Source of the DNA: Isoperla grammatica
Lineage: Eukaryota > Arthropoda > Insecta > Plecoptera > Perlodidae
Length of the DNA: 64,000 nt
Direction: 5' to 3'
Assembly (NCBI GenBank): GCA_945910005.1
Contig: OX246748.1
Location: forward strand, 15,665,368 to 15,729,367
The notes beneath the pieces are model-generated. The model saw nothing but the letters and a program-made list of their open reading frames with translations, did no database searches and had not been told where the DNA came from. Made by a program: the position numbers and the translations under genes. This document shows, one piece after another, positions 47,050-60,706 of this stretch (position 1 is the first letter of the stretch; each line of letters begins with the position of its first letter).

Positions 47050-47647
47050 CACTTACATCAGCGGAGAAATCAAAGCCGTCATCACTTAGAAACGTCTTGT
47101 CAAAGCGATTTCAATGCAAATAACCGCCAGTGTTTACCGTTTATACAGTTAAGTTATTTAGCTTTTAATGTAAGTAAACAACACTAATGAGCCTTATTGA
47201 TGTGTATGGTTAACTCAGTATACAAATGTTGTCAGTTAGGAGTTGTGTCGTTGAAGCATGGAGATAAATTGGACCGCAAGTAAGAAAACAGACGCTCAAA
47301 CATGGTGACACCACGTGGAGTACCTCCTTGTTATACCTCCACGTGACGTAGTAGGGCCGCTCTCTAGAGAAGACAGCATAACAAGTTTCAAGTACACGAA
47401 CCATTCCAAGATGGCCGCCCGCCTCCATTTTAATGACCCTCGTCCGAAGTCGGTGGCCCAAACTTGAGGATTCTTGAGGACGCTCCGCTCGTCTCGAGCG
47501 TCATTAGTATGAAACACTTTGTATACGCGACGCAACCAGGAATACACCGTTCTGGAACATATACTGGCGACGCCGTAAGAAGCGAGGTGTCCCCTAACAT
47601 TCTGAGAAGAGAGGGTCACATGGTCTATTTCAACGGTATTCAATTCG

Positions 47648-47950
47648 ATTGATTGATTGTTTAATGGGGCTTAACGTCTCATATTTTCGCAACTATGGCC
47701 AATCGAGACGATGAGCGGGTGATAATGAAGATGAGAAAGATGATGATGACGAATAAAGCCACATCCGAATCAGATCCATTGTACGTCGCGTGGGTCGTCA
47801 TACGGGAGTCCAGCAAAGGAGGGCAGGGCCATGTGGAAGGAGAAATCTTCAGTAGGAGAGTGGGCGGGGGAGGGGCAGGGTCTCCTTTTGTGGCCTCTTA
47901 CGACTAGCAGAGTCACTCTGGGCCTATTCTTCCCCGGGCCAAGACGGGTA
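47648..47950 (-). mobile_element. SINE family D, best copy
   Basis: Read on the minus strand: ccgtcttggcccggggaaga, ataggcccagagtgactctg, ctagtcgtaagaggccacaa, body, then atgagacgttaagccccatt with an atca-rich tail. No long frame. Plus-strand frames of 70-82 codons across it are shadows. The family resembles mollusc-type SINE tails, from memory. Confidence 0.88.
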
Positions 47951-49167
47951 GTATTCAAATCGAGATTGCCCGATAGCTGCATTGTTATTGTCCACTGTAT
48001 TGACTGTACCAACCGTGAATGGAATGCGACCCCACCACGTCTGACAACATGCGGGCGATATTATCACTACAATACCTGAGGCAGGAGAGCGGGATGCAAC
48101 TAGATTTAAGTTGGTAGTTGTCACACGCGTCACTTATTCATTACATAATCCGTTACGACAACACCATGCAAGTTAACGCGACGCGACTATACGTCTGGGG
48201 TTTCAGTTTGGTTATATCCGCACCGAAATCTCGTGTTTAATGGATGATGTCGCCAATAGTCCGAACAGAATAAAGCGGCAAAATTCCAGCATAAAACTGA
48301 ATTCAGTTTTCCGGTAGAGTGTTTTTGACTCGAGGTACTTCAAGCCTTCATTTAGTGGACACGCAGCAACCCCCCCCCCCAACCCCAACCCCTCCTACTA
48401 ACGCCCACGCTAAAAGCCAATAATTTGTAAAATATATAAGAATGGTTGAATAAAGCAACACTTTGCAAGTTTAATGCAATGATTTAATTACTGTACCACC
48501 ACTTACTTATAGTTGGATATGCAACACAATGGGAATCTGGCTTTGACGGTTTTTACTCTCATTTTCTCTTCAACTTATAGACGTGTTTCTCTTTTCTTTA
48601 ATCGAATGATATTATAGTTGTATGTAAAACGTATTGCCAAGACACAAGACAAAAAGAATAGACCTAAAGCAGTTCCTCCTACACCTAGAGAACACTTTTT
48701 GCAGTCTAGTGTAGATCGACCTATTTCTATGTGAAGTTTTTTGTGCTTATTTCTTACTTATTTCTTACTTCTTGTACTGTTAGGTAAGATGGAAGAACGA
48801 TTTTTGTAATTGAATTTCGCAATTTTCGTTTTGTATTAGTATCTTGTAATTTACAACAAAATAAGGATATATTGTGTTGTATTGCCATGTTGCCAGTTGT
48901 ATGTTGGTTTAGAAATTCGATAGGACTCACGTACGAAGTGGTGACGTCATAGAAAGGCAAGACGCCCCGAGCTTCCGTTTTAATGACGTGCTCTATTTTG
49001 ACCTCTGCAACAATCTTGGCCGCGCACTCGTCTAACTAGAGGACCGCGATAACGCCGTGGTTTCCTAATGACTAATTAGAGCCGAGTGGGCGTGAGCAAG
49101 AGACGCACTTGAAGATGTGTCAACTCTCGACACTCAACACTCGGTATAGCTCGACGTGACGTCATCG

Positions 49168-49170
<3 letters not shown>
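47951..49170. other. Noncoding stretch
   Basis: CREs at 48942 and 49157. No gene, RNA or repeat family recognised. Confidence 0.5.

Positions 49171-49214
<44 letters not shown>
49171..49214. repeat. (tc)15 then (ac)7 compound microsatellite
   Basis: Perfect dinucleotide runs back to back. Confidence 0.97.
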
Positions 49215-49879
49215 TCCGCACTCCGCACTCTACTTTCGTATTTACTTCACCCTACACGCGTTTTCTTGTGTTCTATTCTTCCATTTTGTTTTTATTATGT
49301 CACGGTTCAATATTATCGACAAATTTATTGAATTCCATACTTTACAGCATCAATTATAATTTATAACTAGCTAATGTTGCTTTTTGATTGGTGAAAACAA
49401 CTGCATTCAAAACTAACTTTATGCTTGTTAGATACATTTCCGAAACACACCCATCCCCTCCCTCCCCCCCATTCCCCCTAAAGCTCTGCCAGCCGTGGGG
49501 TAATATTGGCACATCATGAACACTACAATATAAATGCGGCATATATATATATACAATAGTCTAGAGATGCAATTAATACCACAGGGTTGTTATTTCGTCC
49601 ATTTTTGTTTTTAGTGCAGCTCTTTAAACGACCCTAATAGAAGATATTAACCCGAGGTTATGAGTTGAGGGTCTTCGTGAACTTCGATTCGTTGGGCGAT
49701 ATTCTCGCAATTCTTGCGTGGTTGTTTCTGCCAAGACAAGTGCACCGATCTCTTTCGTTGTCCAAAAAGTTCATGACATTAATACGTATCTTACTGTCAA
49801 TTTAATTAAGATTATTGCCTGCTCGTCTCGGCCTTTCGGGGAAGATTTCACTGTACAGTTACAGTTACAGTTTTAGTTT

Positions 49880-50149
49880 TTTATTCAGTTACCTTATATT
49901 ACAAATCAATATAAATTACAGTACATTTTTTTTTATGTTGATCAATACCTTCTGACAGAAGTTAGTCTTGTGAGTCAGTAGGTATAATATCTGGTGTGCG
50001 GAGTACTGAATAATGTACTATATATTTTAACTAAGTATTAACTTTAGTTTTTAAACTTAAAAACTAGACTATAACTATGCATTTAATTAACAATTATAAA
50101 TAACTAGTAAGATTTTGTGGGCTGACGAGACGATATTGAGGACTATGAT
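49880..50149. repeat. Dispersed repeat C, copy 2
   Basis: Partner of 10945-11193 in the same orientation, about 90% or more identical, with a small insertion near 50040. Confidence 0.85.
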
Positions 50150-50474
50150 GGTTTCCTTAATATTTTAATTTTACAAATTAATGTATGTTGCTGCGACGTC
50201 GTGGTTTCAGAAAATCATGCTACCACTTGATACTTGAGTCATCCTACCTTTCTGCCGAAACGAGCCTCACTCACTTCCACGAATCAACCACTTACGGTCT
50301 CTATTGCCCTCGTCGATAGAAATAACCACTAAACAACAAGTTAGCTAGTTCGAACCATCAACAACAGATGTTTCCAACTTCAGCAGGAGTTCTGTTCGTT
50401 GACGGGACTCATTTATTGAAGGTAGGAAAACTTTTTATATTCGGTCCTAATGTGCCGTATTGAGTGGCTCCTAT

Positions 50475-50767
50475 CTCGACATGACACTAGTCCACATGAC
50501 ACTAGCTGACCGTGACACTAGCTCGACATGACACTAGCTGGGCATGACACTAGTCGATATGACACTAGCTTGACATGACACTAGTCGACATGACACCAGC
50601 TCGACATGACACTAGCTCGACATGCACTAGCTCGACATGACACTAGCTCGACATGACACTAGCTCGACATGACACTAGCTCGACATGACACTAGCTCGAC
50701 ATGCACTAGCTGGGCATGACACTAGCTCGACATGACACTAGTCGACATGACACTAGCTCGACATGAC
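50475..50767. repeat. 16-bp minisatellite (gacactagctcgacat)
   Basis: About 18 units of gacactagctcgacat, with variants gacactagtcgacat and gcactagctcgacat. Confidence 0.95.
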
Positions 50768-51065
50768 AGATGACACTATACCTGCCATGACAGTACCCAC
50801 CACTTCTCTTATACCTGTCATATTTCAAAGCAACAACTGAATAACGTTGACACGTGCAACATCCTGAAAATATGACGAGCTGTTGAAGAAGATAACGAAG
50901 ATGTACGTCACAGTAACTCGAGTGTTTATTTGAAAGACCGGCAACGCACGAACTCTGTTCAACATCTGTGTTCCTGATACCTCGGCGTCTGAAATGATCG
51001 ACGCGCCGCGCGGAGCAACGCTGTACGTATGGGGACCGGAAGCGCGGGTCGATTTAATTAGCATG

Positions 51066-51133
51066 CAAGCGCTGAAGAGAGAGAAAGCAAGAGAGCGAGA
51101 GAGCGAAAGAGAGAAAGAGAGAGAGGGGGAGAG

Positions 51134-51206
<73 letters not shown>
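51066..51206. repeat. Purine tract ending in (ga)35
   Basis: Interrupted gaga/aaga from 51076, then perfect (ga)35 at 51137-51206. Mirror-symmetric polypurine of this length can form triplex DNA. Serine-leucine frames on the minus strand are artefacts. Confidence 0.96.
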
Positions 51207-51208
<2 letters not shown>

Positions 51209-51373
51209 TTGATTTGGGGGGCGGGAGGGGGGTAGGCAAAACCAACAAACAACCCTGACACATGACTGACCTCATCTATATGCCAAATCGTGACGCATGA
51301 TATATATGCATAAGTTCATAGATCATAGACATTTCATAGGACTATGAGCATATATTGAGTATATTATTGTATA

Positions 51374-52703
<1,330 letters not shown>

Positions 52704-52957
52704 CACTACGTTTATCAAGCGGACTGGTTTCGGACTGACTTCAGTACGCACTGAGTTCGGAACCCGTTTAGCAAACATACTTCAATCCGGACTCGTCCTA
52801 TTAAACTCTATCCCTGTCTTATTAAATCAAGCTAGATCGGCTTCTTAACAGAACTAAAATAAGCTCGAACTGGAGTGTTTTATCAGGCAAACTCGTTGCG
52901 CACTAAACTCGGCTCGTACCGCCAAATGCAAGCCCAGTCCGCTTGATAAACGTAGTG
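52704..52957. mobile_element. Short foldback element
   Basis: cactacgtttatcaagcgga plus ctgg on the left is exactly complementary to the right arm ending at 52957. Inner blocks agttcgg / ccgagttt also partly pair. Confidence 0.65.
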
Positions 52958-53186
52958 TGTCTTGTCCATAGCTCTCGGCGCGTGGACATATGCCGAGCTT
53001 ATCGCTATAGCTAATTCTCGGCCAAATATTTCCAAAACTCTGTCTGGACTGGGGGCTTGAGTTGAGGTCAAGAAAATGCGCCGTCTAAAGTTTGTTGGGA
53101 AACTTTGATGGTAAATAGAATATAAGTTACTTGTTAGTTGTTCGCAAGTCCCGCGTCCGCAGCCGCCCAAGAGAATCAACTTGGCT

Positions 53187-53198
53187 CAAGATGGCGGC
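53187..53198 (+). promoter_or_regulatory. YY1-type motif caagatggcggc
   Basis: Matches the YY1 core found just downstream of many animal start sites, and includes an ATG (53191) opening a 30-codon frame. A candidate gene start for the exons at 54.1-54.5 kb; the link is inferred from proximity. Confidence 0.35.
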
Positions 53199-54090
53199 CG
53201 GGGAAATTAGGACCTCCTTATTAACTTACCGCAGAGGAAATGGAATTATGTTGATTCGTCTTTTGAGATTTTCAAGTAAATAAGAAGAAGAAAGAGGAAT
53301 TTCAGGTTCACGCTGAAAAACAAGTTTTCTGAGGGGTTTTGTTCGATAAGATAAAGATTTAAGTGGGATTATTTTTAAGAAACCTTTTTATACAGGATAT
53401 TATGGTGACATTACATTATTATATTATACGATGATAAATACAAAAACAGTCAAAATCGTTCAGATTGAATTGAAGTAGAGTCCAGATATTTTTAGTTTGA
53501 CATAGTTTGAAGCTACACCGCCTAGTTATGTGACCACCGTCCAGCATAACAAATATGAGTGATTATAAATAATATGAAATTAAAAACTATAATAAAATGA
53601 TTGTTGGGTGGTCATGGGGGTGAGGGGTGGTCACATAGCGATGGGGGGGAGCAGCCGAGGAGCGTCAAACTAAGAGAATCACAAGTCCAGGCAAGTGTTC
53701 GAAACAGTGGTTAACGTTGCGATATTGTTGAACACTGAAATAACGTGAATTGCGTTAAAGTTTATTGTTTTCATAAGTTTAGAGAAACATTTACATATTA
53801 TGTATGTCGTAGTTGTTGGAATTTAGGCTTTAGAGGGGAATGAAAAATGAAAAGTGTATTTTGAGGTGTAGATATGAAAGTTTGCGTACGTTTTGTCCTC
53901 TATGATCAGTAAATGATGCGAGTTCCATCCACCTTGAACCAGACTCTATTGATCCTTAATAAATAATGATGTTGTACTTGAAGTAATGATATAAAGTCAT
54001 GCAGACAAATTCAATTATGAGAATGTTGTTTCAAGAAACACTTTCTGCATTAACTAATGAATTGATTGGAACCTATTTTCTCTATTCCAG

Positions 54091-54120
54091 ACGCGGTTCG
54101 AGTGCATCGATCAACACAAA
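54091..54120 (+). CDS. Candidate 30-nt microexon
   Basis: Acceptor ctattttctctattccag and donor aaa/gtaagt bracket exactly 30 nt. In phase 0 it reads TRFECIDQHK; phase 1 is also open. With the next exon, phase 0 continues NWVLLELPKPYKTAIQRA and phase 1 also stays open, so the frame is undecided. I recognise neither peptide. Strong signals on both sides of a length divisible by three are why I list it. Confidence 0.35.
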
Positions 54121-54444
54121 GTAAGTAGTCAAGTATTTCTTTTCGTTGAAGGAACCGCTTTAAACAAGAACGTGAAGTGATTCTAAAGCGTCGTGGCCTC
54201 TATAGTTGGTCCGTAAGTTAGTTGAGGACAAGAAAATCAGTCGATCTTGTCATTTCACCAATGCTTTACACCCCGACTACATGGCTAACACAAACATAAT
54301 ACGAAATCCACGAATTCATTACCAGAAGCCATAAAACAAGCTCAACGATGCTCACATTTCTTGGAAATCAAACATCGTGTAAGTAGTAGGTAGACAAATA
54401 CGACAACAACAAAATAAACGATAACATTTGATTATTTTTGACAG

Positions 54445-54499
54445 AATTGGGTTCTATTAGAACTTCCGAAACCCTACAAGACAGCTATACAGCGCGCAG
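54445..54499 (+). CDS. Candidate 55-nt exon
   Basis: Acceptor gattatttttgacag and donor gcgcag/gtatat flank 55 nt that are open in two of the frames compatible with the microexon. A further possible exon (55071-55107, acceptor tttcttatcag, donor ctag/gtaggt) keeps phase 0 open (AHFQTTEHSFT). Together these could be part of a host gene on the plus strand. There is no homology support. Confidence 0.33.
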
Positions 54500-55107
54500 G
54501 TATATGTTTTCACAATTCGGACCCAAAATTTTCAAGGAAACTGCAAGGAAACTCGGGCTGTACAAACAATTTATTGTTAATACAGTTAAATAAATGCCCT
54601 GCGGCGTTCTCAGCTTTGCTCCGGCCAGAGTTTAGATGCGATCTCTAAGTTCATATACAAGATCCTCACAAGACGATAACGTCCGACCATCTAAACTGTG
54701 CTCGAATACAAGACCCACATTTTCCTGGATAGTTCTTTCATTTTTGGAAGTTTTCCAATTTCACTTGACTAGAGATCAATATTGTATTAATGGAATATTC
54801 TTGTGATCCAGAGCTTGTGGTGGCCTAGGGCGACAACACACAGCAACACAACTCGGAATATCTTTTTATCGAGTTCTTTGTGAAAGGATAGATCTTTCTT
54901 GGGGAAACAAAGTTATCTTCGACGATACTACTGACTGTGAAAGGGAAAAGATTGAATAAACCCTTCACTACCGTAGGGCCAATGTGTATCAGTCGCTTCC
55001 ATCAAACAACACGTGACTTGTAAGCCTGTGTATAAGTGGGATGAGGATTTGGCAGTTGGTTTCTTATCAGTGGCGCACTTTCAAACTACTGAACACAGTT
55101 TCACTAG

Positions 55108-58100
55108 GTAGGTAATAACCAAATAAGTGATTAGGTTTATCGATTACGATCACTATTTCAATACTAACCTTGAAGTTAGGTTATAAGTGTTAATATTCAT
55201 TTTCTAATTAATTAATCTATGTGAGAAATAATGTAAAATACCGGCGTATCGGTTTATTTCACCATATCAGCTTTCACAATCCACATTTCTTGCCTTTTTA
55301 AAATTTTCTGCTCCTACACGATCCAATTTGAAATTATTGTGTGTACTTCGTAACGTTTTACTACGCGAATTTGTATCTTGAACCTGCGTTAATTATATAA
55401 GCGTTTCACAATAATCTCGGAGCTTACATTGACGACACATTAAGAAATGTCTAATGTCCTCCCATTTCCCCAATGGAAACTACAGTAAATCTCTCATGTT
55501 TAAAGTGACTAAACCTCACGTTCACCGTTAAAGTTACCTAAACAACAACTACTATAAATCGATTCAACTACTCTGAAACTATTGAACAACATTCAAGCTG
55601 CAAACACCTCACTAAAGTAGCTCTGTCGGACTCGGCGAGCGTTGTCTTTATAGCGGATCACGGATGAAAGTTGATATAACATGAATTTTAGAATTTTAAA
55701 AATTACTATAAATAGGGGACCAAGACTTTGAAGCCATGAGGAAGTGTTTCCTTCATTAAAACGTATAGAATACCCCCCCCCCCTCACGCCCCCTCCCCCC
55801 CCCCCTAGTTTCTACTGCACTCGTGACGTCACCGGGAGAAGAAGAACACCGCAGCTTCGCAAAGAATGAGTAGGGGGGGAGGGGGGGGGGGGGGGGCAGG
55901 AATCATTTCCCACATAAAACCAGCAAATGAAAACATTTTTATAGCCAATCATAGTCCCATAACCACATTCTCTACGACCGCAAGAAAAGTTTCCCGAAGC
56001 TTTTCGCCCGGTAGTTTCTCGCCGAGAATGGATATTGTTATTGGTTTTCCGAACTTGTGCAAAACTATTTCAGTCGTATTTTTTCGCGACCGCTGCGGGC
56101 GAAACATTGCTAGACCCACATAGAGTTAGTTCTCTGTAGTAACTGTGAGGAGATGGTATTGCTTGAGAGACCGCCAATATACTTAGAGAATGCTTTGTCG
56201 ATGCACTACTGCTGTAAGTTGTCCTTAGAAATTATTGAAAGGGAAAGAACCAAAATTTGTGTAAAGTTATTTTGTGTGTAAGTTGTATTTCATAACGGTT
56301 CGGAATATGTTATTATAAATGCCACAAAAGTTAAACGTAAATAATAAAAAAGAGTCAATTAAGTTAATACTGTTTTAGTAGAAATCAATAAAATTAGGTA
56401 GGCCTCTACTATTGATTGGATAGTAATTCAGTTTGGCAAAAATCCGAGGATTGGCCCCCAATTCAGAACAACTTTGAATTTATTGAGTGCTTCGTTACTA
56501 GGACGGCTCCAAAGTCACCGTTTACTTATTCCTACGACTAGAAGTAATGGAATTGAATCCTTAACATTGCTTCACGTTGGGGTAGTTCAAAGCCTGCAAC
56601 ACTCACTCACATGCTCTCTCACTCATTCTCGCATCCTTTGCACCCAACCATGTCCAGTGTCCGTAATTCGGACGTCTAGTTTAGAGAGATAATTTTTCAC
56701 ATTTCAAGATATTGATTGATTTTGGATTTAGCACGTCAGTTTAAATCCCTAGAATTGAAATGATTGTATTGACGTTAAATCATTAATTAAGTTATTGAGT
56801 AGGAAAAGTTCTCCCACAGGATATTAAAGTCCAGCCGGATGTGGGTATCTGCATGAAATCACACAGCCGAGTTCACTTTTAGCCCGCGAGGGGCGTTGCA
56901 GCCGAGTTAACTCGCTAAAGCCTAGAAGTTTAGTAAAAAAAAAAAAAAAAAATGCGCTAAAAATGTTTTGTCTCTCTGGCCAGTAAAAGATACTTAACAT
57001 GTACTCACATTAATGGTTACTTAAAGATAATTCTCCAACACATTATCTAGATTAAAAAGATACAGTTGAAAAATCTATCTAGATAAACGATCAAATATAT
57101 ACATTATAATTAATTATAGTCTAAAAACGTGTTTTAAAAGAAAAAAATGTTTCTCCCGACAGCAGTGATATTGTTAACCGTAATATTTTCCATTTTAGAC
57201 AGTTATCTAAAATGGTAGTTATTTAACGTTCCCCTATGCTCTAATTCACAAGCTTTTTATAACACAATTTACAAACATCAAAATAATTCATTGTTTCAAA
57301 ATTCAAAATTCACAAATCACAATAAAGAATGCAAGTTTTAATAATCTAAAAGTATGTTATCTTAAAGATATAAAAAGGTTAGATAGAATAAGATGCAATT
57401 TATTTTATCCAGATGCAAGACAAATATATTCATATATTCACACAAATCTTATCTAGTTAGCTTAACAAGAAAATTCTATCTTATTTGTGACAAGTGGCAT
57501 GTTTTGGAAGTGAAAGTTTTGTTACCGTATGTTTATCGCTGAATTTATGCGAATCAAAACCCGCTACCCTCTTCTGTGCAGAGACGATAGGTGATTCCTA
57601 TCTTAGAAACACCCTTCCAATCACTAACCTCACAGGAGGCGATGTTATTGTGTAGATAATCGATGTCAATCATCCCCATTATTCAATAAAGCACTCACCT
57701 TCTCAACCGGTACCGACAGCTACAAACAAACACAAAACATGACCACTACGGATACAGCTAACCATGTGTAGAAAAAGTCCGGCATTTGTAACTGTGTGTC
57801 ACCGAATCGACTATATCTCTAAATATTTCACATGACTGACATGTACAACTTTCAACAAAGAAGGCTACAGCTAAGTATCCCTTTCAGGTTAGTGATTGGC
57901 AGGCAGGGTGTTAGTTAGGTTGGAACAAAGTTTAGAAACATCTTCCCAGACAATGCGGCCTTGGTTGTGGATGTACCTCTTCAACCATTGTATTATGGGC
58001 GCCATCTGGGACCGAGGGCTGCGGTCCAGCCCCGCAGAGCTTAGCTTAGAGACGTCAGTTCATTACCGTGCACACTACACAACACTCGTGACGACATGTT

Positions 58101-58547
58101 TAAATAACATGGCTTAATTACATGTAAATGTTTTCTAGTGTGTTTATTTTACACTCATTTAAGAGTTTTTTGTTTTTAAGTCCCACATTTTTGCAACTTC
58201 ACTAATCGAGTTAACACGTAATCGTTAATTAATCCTCAAAGATCATGAAGGTTTAAGGTTGAGACTTACAGCGTTGTTTAAGGCTGTACGTCCACTTAGA
58301 CTGCGAAACTACCTATTTCAATCTGTTAGAATTACTTTAAAATGTGTTAAAATTATTATATAATATAGAGTTTGAGAGTTTCTCATTCGGCAAAATAAAC
58401 TGCAACTATAAGTAACGTATAAGCGTTTCTTTTAATGATTTGAGATCTTTATTTGAGCCGTTAATAAAATTCAAGAGCATTTTAAAAATATGTCAAATAC
58501 ATTATCTATTTCTGAAATAACAATGAAATAGATTCTTTAAATGCGCC
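55108..58547. other. Noncoding stretch
   Basis: Poly-C/G clusters at about 55771-55805 and 55866-55896 lie around a CRE at 55824. A perfect 10-bp-stem hairpin is at 57190-57215. No gene is recognised; the 60-85-codon frames lack exon borders. Confidence 0.5.
57190..57215. repeat. Hairpin ccattttaga / tctaaaatgg
   Basis: Perfect 10-bp inverted repeat with loop cagtta. Confidence 0.85.
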
Positions 58548-58628
58548 ATAGATAATTTTCAGAATTGGTCTAGAAAGCCGTGATTTGCTCTATCTAAGGG
58601 TCCTAGATCGATTCTGAAAAGGTCTGTT
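58548..58628. mobile_element. MITE family A, short copy
   Basis: Only the outer modules remain: ttttcagaattggtctagaa, gccgtgatttgctctatcta, agggtcctagatcgattctg. The hairpin core is missing, suggesting a solo end or internal deletion. Confidence 0.65.
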
Positions 58629-60443
58629 GGTACTTTACAAAGGAGCATTCAAGCATTTCCTCTAATAGGTACTGATGGGGCACAACTTAACTAAGTACAA
58701 TCCCGTATTAAGCACGCATGAAGTCCACCAGAACATTCTAGCCTCAAACCTACCCACTTAACCACTATTCAAATCCCATACAAAATATTTCCAAAAATTC
58801 ATTCAAACTTTTCCTGCGTCGTATTGGCGTAAACCCCGCCGACTAACACAGAGTTGAACTCGCTGGCTCAGTCGATCAATGAACCATTAGGTGATTCAGC
58901 GAGTGAACAAAAAGAGGACGGACGGTGTAGGTTCCCGGCAAACAGTGTTCAATTGTTTTTCGCAATGGCAAGCATTATCAGTGAATTCTCAATTACTACT
59001 CTGAAATGAGGTTATTGGGGAGAAACTCTTTGCTTGCTGGCAATGCTGGGGGAAACCCATTAGAACTGAACGCGTTTCATGAACTCTCTATATAATAAAA
59101 CCGGTAAATTGGTGCCTGGGGGCGGTTACGACGTTTCTTGCAGACTAGGAAATATTAGTTTTATCGACGTTTCGACTATATAGAATTTGTCTAGTGTTTT
59201 CTGTAAGAGCTTTTCTTTTGTCGCGCACGCATTCAGGGAACGGTGCATTATTAGTGAGATGTTGCATAGTTATGGCTATACATTGTTGGCAATCTTTGTC
59301 TGACAACAATGTGGTAGTTCATGTAGAGAAGTCAAGTTGTTAGGAACGTGGGAATAAAATATGATTTGATATAGAGTTCGCAAATAATTTCTGTACAGGG
59401 ATTTGTGTTTTCATCCGCTGTGAGAACCGGGTAGCAATAGTTGCCCCAATGAAAGTATTCTGATGTATGAGTCTATTGGTGGACATTCTCTTCAATTGAT
59501 TCAAGTATATAACCATTAGTCTGAGAGCAACAAACCAGCTGGATGGTAGTTTCTACTTTACTTCGGGAATAGTTTATCAGTACAGTATACCCCGGTCAAA
59601 TAGCAATTTTACCCGGAATTAATTGGTACAGAATTTTTTTTTATCAGAAGTTGTAGGCTATGTATACCTTCATATTCCGAAGAAAGTTTACCGCCGTCCG
59701 ACCCCCCTAATTAACGTAATTAATTAATTTGCTAAAATTAATGAATGCTTATATAATCGTTATTTTCAAAGATTTTTCTGATATTGTATAATAAATACAT
59801 TAAGTAAGGCCTTTTGTAATAAGAACAACATTGAAAACCTGTATATAGATAATTCGGCAAGCATTAATTAGTTAATATCAATATAATAACATTTTTAATA
59901 AAATGGTTCCCGTGTAAAATTGGTATTATGAAAGATATAGTTGATAGTTGCAAACACATAAGTAGTAACATATAAAACTACTGTAGAAAGTTTACCGAAA
60001 TAAAAGTAATATTCGTATGATAAATCAGCATAATTAATGAATACATAAATTACCGATGTTTAAAAGGAATACATATTTGAATGTATGCAATATGGGTATC
60101 AAAAGAAAGCTGCCGATACGTGGGTTTTATTATCGGTATCTCCGGGAGAAGTAAAAATAAAAAAACATTTTCCTAGGGGATGGAGGGGGGGGGGGGAGGA
60201 AATGCAGATGTTTCGTTAAACGTATCAATCGAAAGATATTAATACGTCGTTTTTAGGAAAAGTACTTTAACAAGGCGATAAAAGAAAATGTGCCCTAGTA
60301 CTTGGCTAATATATTGGTGAGGGGGGGGGGGGGGGGAGTTAAGTAAAAGAGCGCATTGTAAATTCAATTTTAATGTTTTAATGTTTACCCAATTTAATTG
60401 ATGTGACTTCATAGAGATGAGATTCGATTACTCCGATACAAAA

Positions 60444-60694
60444 GACCCGTCACGGCTTGGGTTAGAATAAGCCCAGAGTGACCCTGCTGGTCGTAAGAGG
60501 TGACGAAAGGAGACCCAGTGATATTCCCTCACCCCCACTATCCCACTGATGATTTATTCTCCCACTTGTCCCTGCCCTCCCTTGCTGGACTCCCTATGAC
60601 GATTGACCACCTCGCCATGTAGATGGACCTGATTCGGAAGACGTCATATGACCTAAGAGGTCGAGTACGTCGTTAAACACCGCCAATAATATAA
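60444..60694 (+). mobile_element. SINE family D copy with 12-bp target duplication
   Basis: Forward-oriented copy (gacccgtcacggcttgggtt ... gtacgtcgttaaacaccgcc) flanked by exact duplicates of tccgatacaaaa at 60432-60443 and 60695-60706. This is direct evidence of retroposition into the inverted-repeat element. Confidence 0.9.
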
Positions 60695-60706
60695 TCCGAT
60701 ACAAAA

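Noticed and set aside
53191..53283. Short 30-codon protein starting at the atggcggccgg ATG
   Set aside because: It ends quickly without a strong donor; the ATG is part of the YY1 motif and could be chance.
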